Numbered from the stretch's first letter, positions 1-11,887 are shown. The stretch is DNA of 64,000 nt from Aureimonas sp. OT7 (GCF_014844055.1 NZ_CP062167.1:3815001-3879000); one strand, 5' to 3'. Made by a program: numbers and translations. Notes: generated by a model not told the origin, from the sequence alone.

Positions 1-201
1 GGATCGACGGGCCTGTCCACCGGCAATCACCTGCATTACGAGGTATCGGTCAACGGACAGCGCGTCGATCCGATGCGTATCCGCCTTCCGGCGAGCCGCG
101 CCCTGAAAGGCGAGCAGATGGACGCCTTCCAGGAGGAACGCGCCCGCATCGACACGCTGATCGAGGAAGGCGCGGCCGACATGCGGGTTGCCGGCCGCTA
201 A
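1..201 (+). CDS. M23 family metallopeptidase, C-terminal fragment
   Basis: The window opens inside this gene; frame 1 reads to a TAA at 199-201 and gives 66 residues. The segment NHLHYEV is the last zinc-ligand motif (HxH) of LytM/M23 peptidoglycan endopeptidases, followed by the usual VNGQRVDPMR ending and a charged helical tail. Such proteins act in the periplasm on peptide cross-links or as amidase activators. The rest of the protein lies outside the window, so its domain type (NlpD-like, MepM-like) cannot be decided. Confidence 0.85.
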   Translation, partial: GSTGLSTGNHLHYEVSVNGQRVDPMRIRLPASRALKGEQMDAFQEERARIDTLIEEGAADMRVAGR

Positions 202-216
202 AAGACGGTTGCCGTC

Positions 217-1254
217 TCAGGCAGCCGGCTTGATGCGGGAGTGGCTGCGCCACAGATCGATCCCGCCCTCCGTTGCATGGGAATCGATCGACCTCAACTC
301 GTCGTCGGAGAACTGCAGATTGTTCAACGCATCCAAGGAATTATCGAGCTGCTCGACATTGCGGGCGCCGATCAGTGCCGAGGTGACGGCCGGATTGCGT
401 AGAACCCAGGCGATGGCCATCTGCGCCAGGCTCTGGCCGCGCGCCTTGGCGATACCGTTCAGCGCCGATATCCGCTCGATATTCTCCGGTGTGATCAGCT
501 CCGGCGAAAACGAAACGCTGCGCGTGGCGCGCGAGCCTTCGGGCACGCCGTTCAAATATTTGGTCGTGAGCAGCCCCTGCGCGAGCGGCGAGAAGGCGAT
601 GCAGCCGAGGCCGAGTTCGGCCAGCGTATCCAGAAGGCCGTCCTCTACCCATCGGTTCAGCATGGAATAGGACGGCTGGTGAATGACGAAGGGCGTACCC
701 TGCGCCTTGAGAATGCGATACGCCTCGCGCGTCAGCTCCGGCGAATAAGAAGAGACGCCGACATACAACGCTTTGCCCGAGCGGACCGCCTGATCCAGCG
801 CGCCCATGCTTTCTTCCAGCGGCGTGTCGGGATCCGGTCGGTGGTGGTAGAAGATGTCCACATAGTCCAGCCCCATGCGCTTGAGGCTCTGGTCCAGGCT
901 GGCCAGGATGTACTTGCGCGAGCCGAGATTGCCGTAAGGGCCCGGCCACATGAGGTAGCCCGCCTTGGTGGACACGATCAGTTCGTCGCGGTAGGGGCAA
1001 AAATCCAAGTCCAGCCACCGGCCGAACTGTTCCTCGGACGATCCGGGGGGCGGGCCGTAATTATTGGCGAGGTCGAAATGCGTGACGCCCCTGTCGAAGG
1101 CACGGCGCAATACCGCGCGCCCCGTTTCAAAGCTGTCGACGCCCCCGAAATTCTGCCAGAGCCCAAGCGAGATCGCCGGCAGTTGCAGCCCTGAGCGGCC
1201 CGTGCGCCTGTAGGGCATGCCGTCGTAGCGGTTTGCCGCGGCATCGTATGGCAT
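217..1254 (-). CDS. aldo/keto reductase, YghZ/Gpr type
   Basis: NADPH-dependent (alpha/beta)8-barrel reductase of 345 aa, probably acting on small aldehydes. In the YghZ group the known activity is reduction of L-glyceraldehyde 3-phosphate or methylglyoxal. The catalytic tetrad is visible as D61 (THFDLANNYG), Y66, K97 (STKAGY) and H137/H138 (FYHHRPDP). The N-terminal YRRTGRSGLQLPAISLG and NNYGPPPGSSEE are typical of this subgroup. The ATG at 1252-1254 is well placed. It converges on the M23 gene with a 15-bp gap and is monocistronic. The true substrate cannot be told from sequence. Confidence 0.9.
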   Translation of the reverse strand: MPYDAAANRYDGMPYRRTGRSGLQLPAISLGLWQNFGGVDSFETGRAVLRRAFDRGVTHFDLANNYGPPPGSSEEQFGRWLDLDFCPYRDELIVSTKAGYLMWPGPYGNLGSRKYILASLDQSLKRMGLDYVDIFYHHRPDPDTPLEESMGALDQAVRSGKALYVGVSSYSPELTREAYRILKAQGTPFVIHQPSYSMLNRWVEDGLLDTLAELGLGCIAFSPLAQGLLTTKYLNGVPEGSRATRSVSFSPELITPENIERISALNGIAKARGQSLAQMAIAWVLRNPAVTSALIGARNVEQLDNSLDALNNLQFSDDELRSIDSHATEGGIDLWRSHSRIKPAA

Positions 1255-1321
1255 CTGTCGTCCCTCCCGGAAAACTTGAAGTCTGTCGCCTTGTAACTGC
1301 AGGCAGACGCAGCCTCAAGTT

Positions 1322-2278
1322 TCAACGGCAGTAGGTGGAGCCATTGTTGCGTGCAGCGATATCCAGGTGGAAATGCGTATCGTGATCTGCGTCGGTGCCG
1401 GGTCCGAGGACGGTCCGAAACGGACCGCAGGCCGCGCGCCTCGAGTCCGCCAGGAACCGATCGTCCGCAGACGCCGGCTCCTGCCGCTCGACGATGATGC
1501 TCTTGCCCGACTTGAAACCGAAGGATGCGATGTCGATGGCACTGCCGCGCGAATGCTCCGAAATGCGGCTTTCGCTGGCCCGTTCCCGGCACATATAGGT
1601 CGATGCCTGCGTAATGGACGCCAGTTTTTCGTCGGGCAGCGCCTTCCTGGCGGCTTCGACCACGCCTTCCGCAACCCAGATATCCAGCGCCAAGGCCGTG
1701 CGGCACAGCATCTGCGTGTCGGGTGAGACCGTCATGCCGGTACTGAGCGACTGGATGGTGACCGGGCGCAGCACACCGCAATCGCCATCGGCAATCGAAT
1801 CTCCGATGGAAAATTCGACGCCGCGCTTCTTCAACTCGCCCTCGCACGTCTCCGCATCCAGCAGTGCTTCCGCCGCCTCGACCGATTCTTCCGGCGTCAC
1901 GGCTGCTTCCGGGGTCGTCGGGGCGGACGGCTCCGGCTGCGTGCGTGCCTTCTCGGGCGGGACATAGGCGGGGCTTGGCCGGGCGGGGCCCTGCGGATCG
2001 GGTTGTGCAACCTCGGGCGCATCGGCCGACGGCGGCTCCGGCTCGGGCTGCCGGTCCGCATCGGCGGGCTCCGGTTGCTCCCCGGGCTTCGCCTCGGGAA
2101 CGGGGATGGTCTCCTCCGGAATATCCTGCCCTTCGGGGCTGGGTAGCGATGGTACGGCGGTTTCACCACCGGGGACCGGCGTCGGAACGGGAGGGCTTTG
2201 CTGCGCCCCGGCAACGGCGCAGCCGATGCCGTAGGCGATGATGCAAGAGGCGAAGACGACCGGCCGGATGGGGATCAT
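1322..2278 (-). CDS. extensin-like domain secreted protein
   Basis: 318 aa with three parts: a hydrophobic N-terminal signal-like segment (about 1-25), a proline/glutamate-rich linker (about 28-130) and a C-terminal extensin-like domain (about 145-318). That domain shows conserved CEGEL, CGVLRPV, CRTALALDIW, SEHSRGSAIDI and HFHLDIA elements and paired cysteines. The family is common in alphaproteobacteria, envelope-located and without a firmly assigned reaction; the H/D pattern resembles D-Ala-D-Ala peptidase-like folds. Its start is 1 nt from the stop of the upstream L,D-transpeptidase gene, so the two are very likely cotranscribed and share a cell-wall role. Confidence 0.85.
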   Translation of the reverse strand: MIPIRPVVFASCIIAYGIGCAVAGAQQSPPVPTPVPGGETAVPSLPSPEGQDIPEETIPVPEAKPGEQPEPADADRQPEPEPPSADAPEVAQPDPQGPARPSPAYVPPEKARTQPEPSAPTTPEAAVTPEESVEAAEALLDAETCEGELKKRGVEFSIGDSIADGDCGVLRPVTIQSLSTGMTVSPDTQMLCRTALALDIWVAEGVVEAARKALPDEKLASITQASTYMCRERASESRISEHSRGSAIDIASFGFKSGKSIIVERQEPASADDRFLADSRRAACGPFRTVLGPGTDADHDTHFHLDIAARNNGSTYCR

Positions 2279-2279
2279 G

Positions 2280-3608
2280 TCAGTCGTGAAACTCTACGGT
2301 TACGCCCGGTTTCACCAGCTTTGCCAATTCCTGGGCGTCCCAGTTGGTGAGGCGGATGCAGCCATGGCTGTTCGTCTTGCCGATCTGCGACGGCTCCGGC
2401 GTTCCGTGGATGCCGTAGGTCGGCTTGGACAAGGCGATCCAGACAGAGCCGACCGGGCCGTTCGGCCCGGGCGGGATCGTCAGGACGCCGGTGTTGTTGC
2501 CCTGCTGGAAATTGATCTTCGGATTGTACGTGTAGTTGGGGTTCAGCGCGATGCGCGCCACGGTGTGCGTTCCGGTGGGCGATGGGGTCGCGGAAGAGCC
2601 GATCGTCGCAGGATAGGCGACGACCAGCCGGCCGTATTCGTCATAGGCGCGCACCTGTTCGCGGCCCTTGTCGGCCACCACGCGGGCCACCGGCGTCTTG
2701 ACGTTGGAGCCGGTATCCATGACCCGCAGGACCGTGCCGGGGCGGGTGAAATCGGCGCCCGGGTTGATCTCCTTGAGATAGGCCTCGTCCATGTGGAACC
2801 GTTCGGCCAGCATTTCCGAGACGCGCTCGTAGGACATCGCCGGCAGCGTTGCCTTTTCGGCATAGTCCGAAGGGATCGACGCGACGAAAGGCCCGGAAAC
2901 GTCCTCATTGGTGATTTCATACTCCACGACCGCCGGGCCGCCCGTCGCATACAGTTCTTCCAGCAGCGCCTGCGGGCTCGTCGCGTCCAGGAGGCGACCC
3001 GTCATTTCATGATAGGCGGCGACGGCCTTGTTGACGTTGGACCCCATGCGTCCGTCGATGACGCCGGGAGATACGCCCGCGCGATCGAGGATCACCTGCA
3101 GCGCGGCGACTTCGGCCTTGGCGTTGCGCCCGGTCGGGCCGGCGACCGCCGGTGCGGGATTGGTCTCGATCATCGGCTGGCCGGGCGCCGGCATGGCCTG
3201 CTGCGCCGGGTTGACCGAGCCCGTATAGGTGTTGTCCACCGGCGGAATACCGGCGCGCTGCGAAGCGCCGGCCGGCGGCATGGGCATGGAATCCGACGGT
3301 CCGGTTCCATAATTACCGTACGGATCGTATCGCTCGGCCGGTCCTTCCAGGATCGCCCCAGGAGGTGGCGCTCGCCGGGCCGGCTCCTCGATCGAGACGA
3401 CGCGGCCATAGGGGTCCACCGTTACGATGCGTCCGTCCTCGTCGATGAAGCGCCTGACGTCTCCCATATCCTGGTTATCGTAGTAGGGATCGTGCGCGGC
3501 ATATGGATCGCGCCCGTAATCATAGCCGTACTGCGCCTGCGCGGAGGTCGCGGCCAGCGGCAACATCGCCAGGAACGCGAATGTCCAGCGAGAACGCAAC
3601 GCCATCAT
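2280..3608 (-). CDS. L,D-transpeptidase (YkuD) with peptidoglycan-binding domain
   Basis: Periplasmic enzyme of about 442 aa that forms 3-3 cross-links in peptidoglycan or attaches proteins to it. The N-terminus is a signal peptide ending ATSAQA. A Tyr/Asp/Pro-rich stretch follows, then a PG_binding_1 domain (AALQVILDRAGVSPGVIDGR), and a C-terminal YkuD domain with GIHGTPEPSQIGK and the catalytic HGCIRLTNWD. An in-frame start exists upstream at 3650, but the tandem ATGs at 3606-3608 and 3603-3605 follow an AAAGGA ribosome site and begin exactly at the signal peptide, so 3608 was chosen. It is followed by the extensin-like gene with a 1-nt gap. Confidence 0.92.
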   Translation of the reverse strand: MMALRSRWTFAFLAMLPLAATSAQAQYGYDYGRDPYAAHDPYYDNQDMGDVRRFIDEDGRIVTVDPYGRVVSIEEPARRAPPPGAILEGPAERYDPYGNYGTGPSDSMPMPPAGASQRAGIPPVDNTYTGSVNPAQQAMPAPGQPMIETNPAPAVAGPTGRNAKAEVAALQVILDRAGVSPGVIDGRMGSNVNKAVAAYHEMTGRLLDATSPQALLEELYATGGPAVVEYEITNEDVSGPFVASIPSDYAEKATLPAMSYERVSEMLAERFHMDEAYLKEINPGADFTRPGTVLRVMDTGSNVKTPVARVVADKGREQVRAYDEYGRLVVAYPATIGSSATPSPTGTHTVARIALNPNYTYNPKINFQQGNNTGVLTIPPGPNGPVGSVWIALSKPTYGIHGTPEPSQIGKTNSHGCIRLTNWDAQELAKLVKPGVTVEFHD

Positions 3609-3728
3609 CTTCAATCCTTTCCAGCCGAAAAGTTCGACCAGAGGTTCCACCGTCCCAAGCGAACGTATCCAACCGTCATTCTATCGCAAGATATGGTTAC
3701 CGAATGGCAAATACCGAGCACCGCCATC

Positions 3729-4142
3729 TCAGGATCCCCGCCGCGCCGGCCCCTGCTCCGCCCGTCGCAGACGGAAGCGGACGGGATTGGGTTCATGATC
3801 GTAGATTGCACCGGAATAGACATCGACGCCGGCGCCCACGACGCCGACCCCTGTCATGACGTTGCGTGCCGCCCCGGTGGCTCCGGCGAGGCTGACCTTG
3901 GACCGCACCTCGACCGTCTGGCTGGCATAGCCCGGCTTCTCCGCGGTGACGGTGAAATCCTCGGCGCGTGGCGCACGGATCTTGCAGGGACCGCGGCAGA
4001 CCCTGCCATAGCTGGTGCGCACCAGCGCGTCCGCCGGCTCGACTTCGATGGTCACGTCGTCGCTCGTCCCGCGCGCGATGGTACCGCAGGCCGTCAGCGT
4101 GGATAGAGTCAGGCATAGAAGCGCAATCGCTCGCAGGGTCAT
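3729..4142 (-). CDS. small outer-envelope lipoprotein
   Basis: 137 aa. A lipobox LTAC with Cys19 follows a hydrophobic signal segment, so this is a secreted lipoprotein. The mature part has a PEGA-like beta pattern (VEPADALVRTSYGRVCRGPCKI, then VTAEKPGYASQ), a glycine-rich segment (VMTGVGVVGAGVDVYSGA) and a basic tail. No enzymatic motif is seen. Similar proteins sit in rhizobial genomes as conserved lipoproteins without a known role. It is separated by about 27 bp from the downstream end of the aldo/keto reductase gene and may be cotranscribed with it. Confidence 0.75.
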   Translation of the reverse strand: MTLRAIALLCLTLSTLTACGTIARGTSDDVTIEVEPADALVRTSYGRVCRGPCKIRAPRAEDFTVTAEKPGYASQTVEVRSKVSLAGATGAARNVMTGVGVVGAGVDVYSGAIYDHEPNPVRFRLRRAEQGPARRGS

Positions 4143-4169
4143 CGAAACCTCGTCCAGGACCGATACAGG

Positions 4170-5006
4170 TCAGATTATAGACAACGGAACCTTGCCTGAC
4201 GGCGGCGGGAATGCGGCGTCCAGCACCGCCATATCCTCGGAATCCAGATAAAGATGCAGCGCGGCGGCATTCTGCCGCACATGCTCCGGCGTGCCGGCTT
4301 TCGGAATGGCGATGACGTTTCCATCGCGGATGGCAAAGGCCAGCGCCACCTGCGCCGGGCTGACCCCATGCCGCTCTCCAACCCGGACAAGCGCCCGATG
4401 ACGCAGCAAATGGCCGCCCTGCCCCACGGGCGAGTAGGCCATGACCGGCATTCCCTCGCGCCGCATCCAGGGCAGAAGGTCGAATTCGGTTCCGCGTTCC
4501 TCGGGATTGTAGAGGATCTGGTTGGTTGCGCAGGCGCGTCCGCCCGGCGTGTCCATCAGCTCCTGCATATCGTCCGTATCGAAATTCGATACGCCCCACA
4601 TCAGAATCTTGCCGTCGTCGCGCAGGCGACCCAGCGCATCGACCGTTTCCGCCAGGGGAAAGCCGCCGCGCCAGTGCAGCAGATAGAGATCGACCCGGTC
4701 CGTGCGCAGCCGTTTCAGGCTCGCCTCCAGCGCGCGGATGGTGCCAGGAGAGGACGCATGTGAAGGAGCGACCTTCGAGACGACGAAGAGTTCGTCTCGG
4801 CGCCCCTCCATGGCTTCGCCCACCAGTTCCTCCGAAGCGCCGCCGCCATAGATTTCGGCCGTATCCACCAGAGTCAGGCCGAGATCGAAACCGACGCGCA
4901 GCGCCTCGATCTCCTCGCTGCGCGGTTGACGACCTTCGGCCATCATCCAGGTGCCCTGCCCGATGGCCGGAACGCCGTCGCCATCGGCGAAGTCTATTAT
5001 CCGCAT
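4170..5006 (-). CDS. aldo/keto reductase, short type
   Basis: 278 aa NADPH-dependent aldehyde/ketone reductase of the compact bacterial AKR type. Tetrad residues are D48 and Y53 (LVDTAEIYGGG), K78 (VVSKVAPSH) and H111 (LLHWRGG). AIPKAGTPEHVRQN near the C-terminus is the cofactor 2'-phosphate binding motif. It is divergent from the PRC-barrel gene, with the putative EcfG promoter of that gene in the shared spacer. It is unrelated at subgroup level to the AKR at 217-1254. The substrate is unknown. Confidence 0.9.
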   Translation of the reverse strand: MRIIDFADGDGVPAIGQGTWMMAEGRQPRSEEIEALRVGFDLGLTLVDTAEIYGGGASEELVGEAMEGRRDELFVVSKVAPSHASSPGTIRALEASLKRLRTDRVDLYLLHWRGGFPLAETVDALGRLRDDGKILMWGVSNFDTDDMQELMDTPGGRACATNQILYNPEERGTEFDLLPWMRREGMPVMAYSPVGQGGHLLRHRALVRVGERHGVSPAQVALAFAIRDGNVIAIPKAGTPEHVRQNAAALHLYLDSEDMAVLDAAFPPPSGKVPLSII

Positions 5007-5049
5007 CTGCTTTCCAGCCTTTCAATCCTGCTTTCGACACCACGGGGCC

Positions 5050-5075
5050 GGAACGAGCGCGCGGCTTGCGTCGTT
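5050..5075 (+). promoter_or_regulatory. putative EcfG (general stress) promoter
   Basis: GGAAC at 5050-5054 and CGTT at 5072-5075 are separated by 17 nt, the spacing and bases of alphaproteobacterial EcfG/RpoE2/SigT promoters. It lies 38 nt before the start of a PRC-barrel gene, a class often in the general stress regulon. No transcript data support it here. Confidence 0.55.
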
Positions 5076-5113
5076 CCAGAAGCGGACCAAGGACGAAAAA
5101 GGGAGGTATCTCC

Positions 5114-5500
5114 ATGTCCTCGACTTATGAAGTAAGCCCGAACGGTGACGTGCAGGTTGGTGCCGACGCCATCGAAGCAAGCCGGGTCAACGGCACGAAG
5201 GTGTACAACACCGAAGGCGACAGCCTGGGGCACATCTACGATCTTGTGATCGGCAAGCGCGACGGCAAGGTCAAATACGCGATCATGTCGTTCGGCGGCT
5301 TCCTCGGGATCGGGGAAGAGTATCATCCGCTGCCCTGGGAAGTGTTGAAATACGACGAGCGGCAAGGCGGCTACGTGGTCGGCCTGACGCGCGAACAGTT
5401 GGAAGGCGCACCGCATTATTCCGAACGCGACCGGCCCGACTGGGTGGATCCGGCCTATGGGCGGCGGATCAACGATTATTACGGTATCGGCTATTACTGA
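5114..5500 (+). CDS. PRC-barrel domain protein
   Basis: 128 aa cytosolic protein. A PRC-barrel fold spans roughly residues 20-105 (KVYNTEGDSLGHIYDLVIG, KVKYAIMSFGGFLGIGEEYHPLPW), with a Tyr-rich tail ending RRINDYYGIGYY. PRC-barrel single-domain proteins are frequent stress-induced genes in rhizobia; the biochemical role is not established. The ATG at 5114 follows GGGAGG at 5101-5106. An upstream in-frame extension exists but lacks a ribosome site and overlaps the divergent gene. It is followed by a strong terminator. Confidence 0.9.
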   Translation: MSSTYEVSPNGDVQVGADAIEASRVNGTKVYNTEGDSLGHIYDLVIGKRDGKVKYAIMSFGGFLGIGEEYHPLPWEVLKYDERQGGYVVGLTREQLEGAPHYSERDRPDWVDPAYGRRINDYYGIGYY

Positions 5501-5524
5501 CCGAAGCCGGATGCTCAAACGATA

Positions 5525-5550
5525 GGGGCGGCCGCAAGGCCGCCCCTTTT
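5525..5550 (+). terminator. rho-independent terminator of the PRC-barrel gene
   Basis: Perfect 9-bp stem GGGGCGGCC / GGCCGCCCC with a GCAA loop, then TTTT. It sits between the convergent PRC-barrel and clpB genes; only the + strand side has a T run. Confidence 0.85.
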
Positions 5551-5553
5551 GCG

Positions 5554-8175
<2,622 letters not shown>

Positions 8176-8317
8176 CCGGTCATCTCCTTTACGGCGACGG
8201 CCCGATCTTCGGCATCCATCGCCACACCGTGGAGTCGGTCCCCTTCAGGCGAACCGCTGCACTGGATATGGGATGGGTCGAGCCTGCCGAAAAGATGCCC
8301 CGGCAAAAGTTTGGATG

Positions 8318-8347
8318 CAAAGAAAAAGGGCCGGCGAAGCCGGCCCC
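8318..8347 (-). terminator. rho-independent terminator of the DUF4167 gene
   Basis: Read on the minus strand: 8-bp stem GGGCCGGC / GCCGGCCC with a 3-nt TTC loop, followed by TTTTTCTTT. It lies just past the DUF4167 stop codon. Confidence 0.85.
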
Positions 8348-8374
8348 AGTACCGTCACGTGCAGTGAACGGCGT

Positions 8375-9508
8375 TCAGTTGTCCGAACCGACAAGGAAGG
8401 CCGGCAGACGGCTCTCTTCGGATACGTCGTCGTCCGACTTCTTGCGGCGGGCGCGCGTGGCCGGCTTGCGCTTGGGCGCTTCCGAACCGGCGTCCTCGCC
8501 CTCCACCTTGGCGGCGGCGCGGGGACGCCGGCGCGGGGCCGGCTTCGCATCGGCATCGGCCGCATCGATGGCATCGGCGCTTGACGTGGCGGGGGATTCC
8601 CCGGCCGCGGGGGCGGGAACCTCGGCATTCACCGGTGCATCGACACCGGCTGTCGCCTCGTCGTCATCACGGCGCGGGCGACCGCGCCGGCGGCCCTGCT
8701 CCGCCTTCACCTCGACGGACGGCGTCGTCGCCGCGTCGTCGGCGAATGCAGGAGAATCGATCTCCGGCTGCGGAGCGCCTACGGCGCCTACATCCTGGCC
8801 GTCGCCGACCTGTCCATCGCCACGCTCGCGGTTGAAACGCTCGCGGCGCTCGGCGAAGCGGGTACGCCGATCATCCCGGTCACGGCGGAAACTACCGTCG
8901 TTGCGGTTGTTGTTGTCGGTGCGGTTGCCGTTCTGGCGGTTCTGGCCGTCGTCGCCCTCGGCGACAGCCTCCGATGGATAGCCTTCGCCATTGCCCTGCC
9001 GGTCGCGGAAATTGTTGCGGCGGTCGCGGTCGCGGTTGCCGTCGTGGCGCGGATTATCCGACCGGCCGCCATCATGGCGGTTCTGGCCGTTGTTCTGGCG
9101 CTCGCCCCCATTGTGCTGGCGATCGCCGTTGAAGCCGTTATGCTGCTGGCCATTGTTCTGCTGGCCATTGTTCTGCTGGCCGTTCGGGGCGCTGCCCTCT
9201 GCCGGCAGATCGTCGCCCTCGTCCTCGTCGCCATCATAGTCCCGCTCGGCGGACTGGAGTTGGAAACTCCCCTGCGCGGCGGCAACGATGCGCCCATAAT
9301 GCTCGGCGTGCTGAAGATAGTTTTCCGCCATCACGCGGTCGCCGGAGGCCGTCGCATCGCGCGCCAGCGTCGTGTATTTTTCGGCGATGTGCTGGGCCGT
9401 CCCGCGAATTTTCACGTCCGGTCCATTGGATTCGTAGCTGCGTGCCAGCGGATTTGGGCCCTTGCGCCCACGTCCACGCATACGCTTGTTCTGCTGTTGT
9501 GGCCTCAT
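8375..9508 (-). CDS. DUF4167 domain protein with disordered tail
   Basis: 377 aa. The first about 80 residues are the DUF4167 domain: a basic start (QQQNKRMRGRGRKGPNPLARSY), then NGPDVKIRGTA and a helical AEKYTTLARDA / MAENYLQHAEHY region. The remainder is low-complexity: Asn/Gln/Gly repeats, an Arg/Asp/Asn-rich middle, and an Ala/Arg/Pro tail. The family is restricted to alphaproteobacteria and lies next to prmC/prfA in many of them. The basic start and disorder suggest nucleic-acid binding; that is inference. It is separated from prmC by 388 bp. Confidence 0.85.
   Translation of the reverse strand: MRPQQQNKRMRGRGRKGPNPLARSYESNGPDVKIRGTAQHIAEKYTTLARDATASGDRVMAENYLQHAEHYGRIVAAAQGSFQLQSAERDYDGDEDEGDDLPAEGSAPNGQQNNGQQNNGQQHNGFNGDRQHNGGERQNNGQNRHDGGRSDNPRHDGNRDRDRRNNFRDRQGNGEGYPSEAVAEGDDGQNRQNGNRTDNNNRNDGSFRRDRDDRRTRFAERRERFNRERGDGQVGDGQDVGAVGAPQPEIDSPAFADDAATTPSVEVKAEQGRRRGRPRRDDDEATAGVDAPVNAEVPAPAAGESPATSSADAIDAADADAKPAPRRRPRAAAKVEGEDAGSEAPKRKPATRARRKKSDDDVSEESRLPAFLVGSDN
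9143..9181. repeat. 15-bp tandem repeat inside the DUF4167 gene
   Basis: The unit CTGCTGGCCATTGTT occurs about 2.6 times in a row. In the DUF4167 frame it encodes repeated Asn-Asn-Gly-Gln-Gln. The 15-bp unit keeps the frame when copies are gained or lost. Confidence 0.8.
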
Positions 9509-9896
9509 GCTTTTCCTGTCTTTGGATCACACGGTCCGTTTCGGCCACGCCTGAAAATCGCGCTGCCTGTTCGTCCGGTCTGGCCCCATCTTTTCGGGCG
9601 GCACAGGCCGCCACGCATGAAAATCAGCGTTTGAGCATTTGCGGCAGAATCCGCGTCAGCGAATGCGCCGCCCATGCTCGCCATGTTTCGTGTTGGTCGT
9701 GTCCCGCGAGTGTTCACCGACACCTGGACGGATCGGAGCCTTTTCGGGGGACTTTCGGCTTAACCGCCTCTAACGAAGCGTTGCGCCAGCCCTGCCGAAT
9801 ATCCGTCTCTGGAGTTAGTCCTAGTGGCTCCGAAGCGCGCTCACAAGGGGTTTGTTGGTCGGTTTCCCATTTAATTGTGCATTGTGTCCGTATTTG
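9509..9896. other. intergenic region, no gene seen
   Basis: 388 bp between prmC and the DUF4167 gene. Open frames here lack ribosome sites and coding character. It should hold the DUF4167 promoter. A moderately AT-rich stretch (about 9850-9900) lies just past the prmC stop. No hairpin with a T run was recognised. Confidence 0.5.
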
Positions 9897-10772
9897 TCAT
9901 CCGGCGGCGCGCCGGAACAGGAGCGCTCGCTCATGCCCGCCGAGGTCCGCCCTCGATGAGACGAAAGCAAGGCCCGCGCGCTGCATCAGGCAGCGGACGT
10001 CGTCGCCCTGGCCGGCGCCCACCTCCAGCAGCATGTCGCCGCCTTGCCGCAAGACGTCCGCCGCGCCTGCTGCCAGGGCGCGATAGGCATCGAGCCCATC
10101 CGCCCCGCCATCCAGCGCGCGTCGAGGATCGTGACAGCGAACGCCGACATCCAGCCCGTCGATCTCGTCGGACGGTATATAGGGTGGGTTGGAGACGATG
10201 GCGTCCAGCGGCTCCGCGATCGACCCGAGATAGTTCGATACGAGCGGGCGGATGCGGGAGGAGACGCCGGCATGCCGGGCATTCTCCATGGCCGTGTCCA
10301 GGGCGCCCTGCGCTATGTCGACGGCAATGCACTCGGCGAACGGAAACTCCGACAGGAGCGACACCGCGATGGCGCCGGTGCCGGTTCCGATATCGGCAAA
10401 CAGAAACGGCGTCTGTCGCCCGAACCGCCCCGATAGCGCCTCGATGGCCAGATCGACCAGCGTCTCGGTGTCCGGCCGCGGCTCCAGCGTATCGGCCGAC
10501 AGCGTGAACTCATGGGCGTAGAACGGGCGATACCCCAGGATGCGGTAGACCGGTTCCCCCGCCATCCGCCGCAGCAGCCTTTGCCAAAACGGTTCCACCG
10601 GCCGCGATGGAGGCTGCCCGGAGCGCAGGTGAAGATCCGTCGAGGTCAGGCCCAGGCTGTCCATCATCAGGATGCGGGCATCCGCCGCCGCGCTGTCGAT
10701 ACCCGCCGCGGCCAGCTCGGCCCGCGCCTCTGCCAGGAGCTCGCCTATGGTGGGCGCCTCAGGCATCGACAC
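9897..10772 (-). CDS. prmC: release factor glutamine N5-methyltransferase PrmC
   Basis: SAM-dependent methyltransferase that methylates the glutamine of the GGQ motif in release factors. 291 aa, family length. It has an N-terminal helical domain, the [12 protein letters not shown] and [11 protein letters not shown] motifs, SAM motif [17 protein letters not shown], and the diagnostic catalytic [12 protein letters not shown]. Its start overlaps the end of prfA by 14 nt (a second ATG at 10766 overlaps by 8 nt), so translation is coupled to that of its substrate RF1. Confidence 0.96.
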   Translation of the reverse strand: MSMPEAPTIGELLAEARAELAAAGIDSAAADARILMMDSLGLTSTDLHLRSGQPPSRPVEPFWQRLLRRMAGEPVYRILGYRPFYAHEFTLSADTLEPRPDTETLVDLAIEALSGRFGRQTPFLFADIGTGTGAIAVSLLSEFPFAECIAVDIAQGALDTAMENARHAGVSSRIRPLVSNYLGSIAEPLDAIVSNPPYIPSDEIDGLDVGVRCHDPRRALDGGADGLDAYRALAAGAADVLRQGGDMLLEVGAGQGDDVRCLMQRAGLAFVSSRADLGGHERALLFRRAAG

Positions 10773-11838
10773 CCATGGACGCCAGTTGCGCCGCCTGATG
10801 ATCGGCGATCAACGCGTCGACCAGTTCATCCATCTCGCCTTCGATGACGCGGTCGAGCTTGTAGAGCGTAAGGTTGATGCGGTGATCGGTCACACGGCCC
10901 TGCGGGAAATTGTAGGTGCGGATGCGCTCCGAGCGGTCTCCCGAGCCCACCTGCGAGCGGCGCGCCTCGGATCGTTCGCTTTCCACCCGCTGCCGCTCCA
11001 TGTCGAAAAGCCGCGCGCGCAGAACCTGCATCGCCCGCGCCCGGTTCTGGTGCTGCGACTTCTCGGACGAAGTGACGACGATGCCGGTGGGCAGGTGGGT
11101 GATGCGCACGGCCGAATCCGTGGTGTTGACATGCTGGCCGCCGGCTCCGGACGCGCGCATCGTATCGATGCGGATATCCTCGGCGCGGATCTCTATGTCC
11201 ACATCCTCGGCCACCGGCAGCACGGCCACCGTTGCCGCCGACGTGTGGATGCGCCCGGAGGATTCCGTCGCCGGTACGCGCTGCACCCGGTGCACCCCCG
11301 ATTCGAATTTCAGCCGCGAGAAGACCCCCTTGCCGCGCACCTCGGCGATCACTTCCCGATAGCCGCCGACCTCGCCGTCCGAGGCATCGAGGATCTCGAC
11401 CTTCCAGCCACGCAACTCGGCATAGCGCTGGTACATGCGGAACAGGTCGCCGGCAAAGAGGGCGGCCTCCGAGCCGCCGGTGCCGGCCCGGATTTCCAGG
11501 ATCGCGCCTTTCTCGTCGGCGGCGTCCTTGGGCAGAAGCAGGATCAGGATATCGTCCGACAGCGTCTCGATGCGGTCGGCCAGTTCGTCCATCTCCGCCG
11601 CTGCCAGATCGCGCATGTCGCGGTCGGCACTCGGGTCGTCCAGAAGGCCCTTGAGGTCGGCGCGCTCGCGCGTGGCGGCGTGATAGGCGCGGATGGCCGC
11701 GACGACGTCCTCGAGCCCCGAATATTCCGCGGCCAGGCGTGCATAGACCTCGTGCTCCGGTCCCTTGGCCATCTCGGCCTCCAGGTGCTCGGAGCGCTTT
11801 AGGATTTCGTTCATGGTGTCGGCAGGCAAGATCGCCAT
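10759..11838 (-). CDS. prfA: peptide chain release factor 1
   Basis: Class I release factor reading UAA/UAG stops, 359 aa from the chosen start. The codon-reading PAT tripeptide is seen in [14 protein letters not shown] and the peptidyl-hydrolysis loop in [18 protein letters not shown]. The frame extends upstream to 12000, into ptsP, without homology, so the ATG at 11838 was taken; it yields the normal family length. It lies between ptsP and prmC on the same strand, the usual rhizobial order. Confidence 0.97.
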   Translation of the reverse strand: MAILPADTMNEILKRSEHLEAEMAKGPEHEVYARLAAEYSGLEDVVAAIRAYHAATRERADLKGLLDDPSADRDMRDLAAAEMDELADRIETLSDDILILLLPKDAADEKGAILEIRAGTGGSEAALFAGDLFRMYQRYAELRGWKVEILDASDGEVGGYREVIAEVRGKGVFSRLKFESGVHRVQRVPATESSGRIHTSAATVAVLPVAEDVDIEIRAEDIRIDTMRASGAGGQHVNTTDSAVRITHLPTGIVVTSSEKSQHQNRARAMQVLRARLFDMERQRVESERSEARRSQVGSGDRSERIRTYNFPQGRVTDHRINLTLYKLDRVIEGEMDELVDALIADHQAAQLASMGVDA

Positions 11839-11887
11839 GGTATTCCTGAATTGATGCGCCCGGCTGTCGGCGCCTGGAGCGCCAGGC

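Noticed and set aside
2238..4106. Long plus-strand reading frame opposite the L,D-transpeptidase and extensin-like genes
   Set aside because: Mirror frame of high-GC genes; low-complexity Arg/Asp/Gly composition, no ribosome site or motif.
8176..8317. RpoH-type heat-shock promoter upstream of clpB
   Set aside because: A CCCATAT-like element is present on the minus strand but no CTTG-type -35 at proper distance; not strong enough to list.
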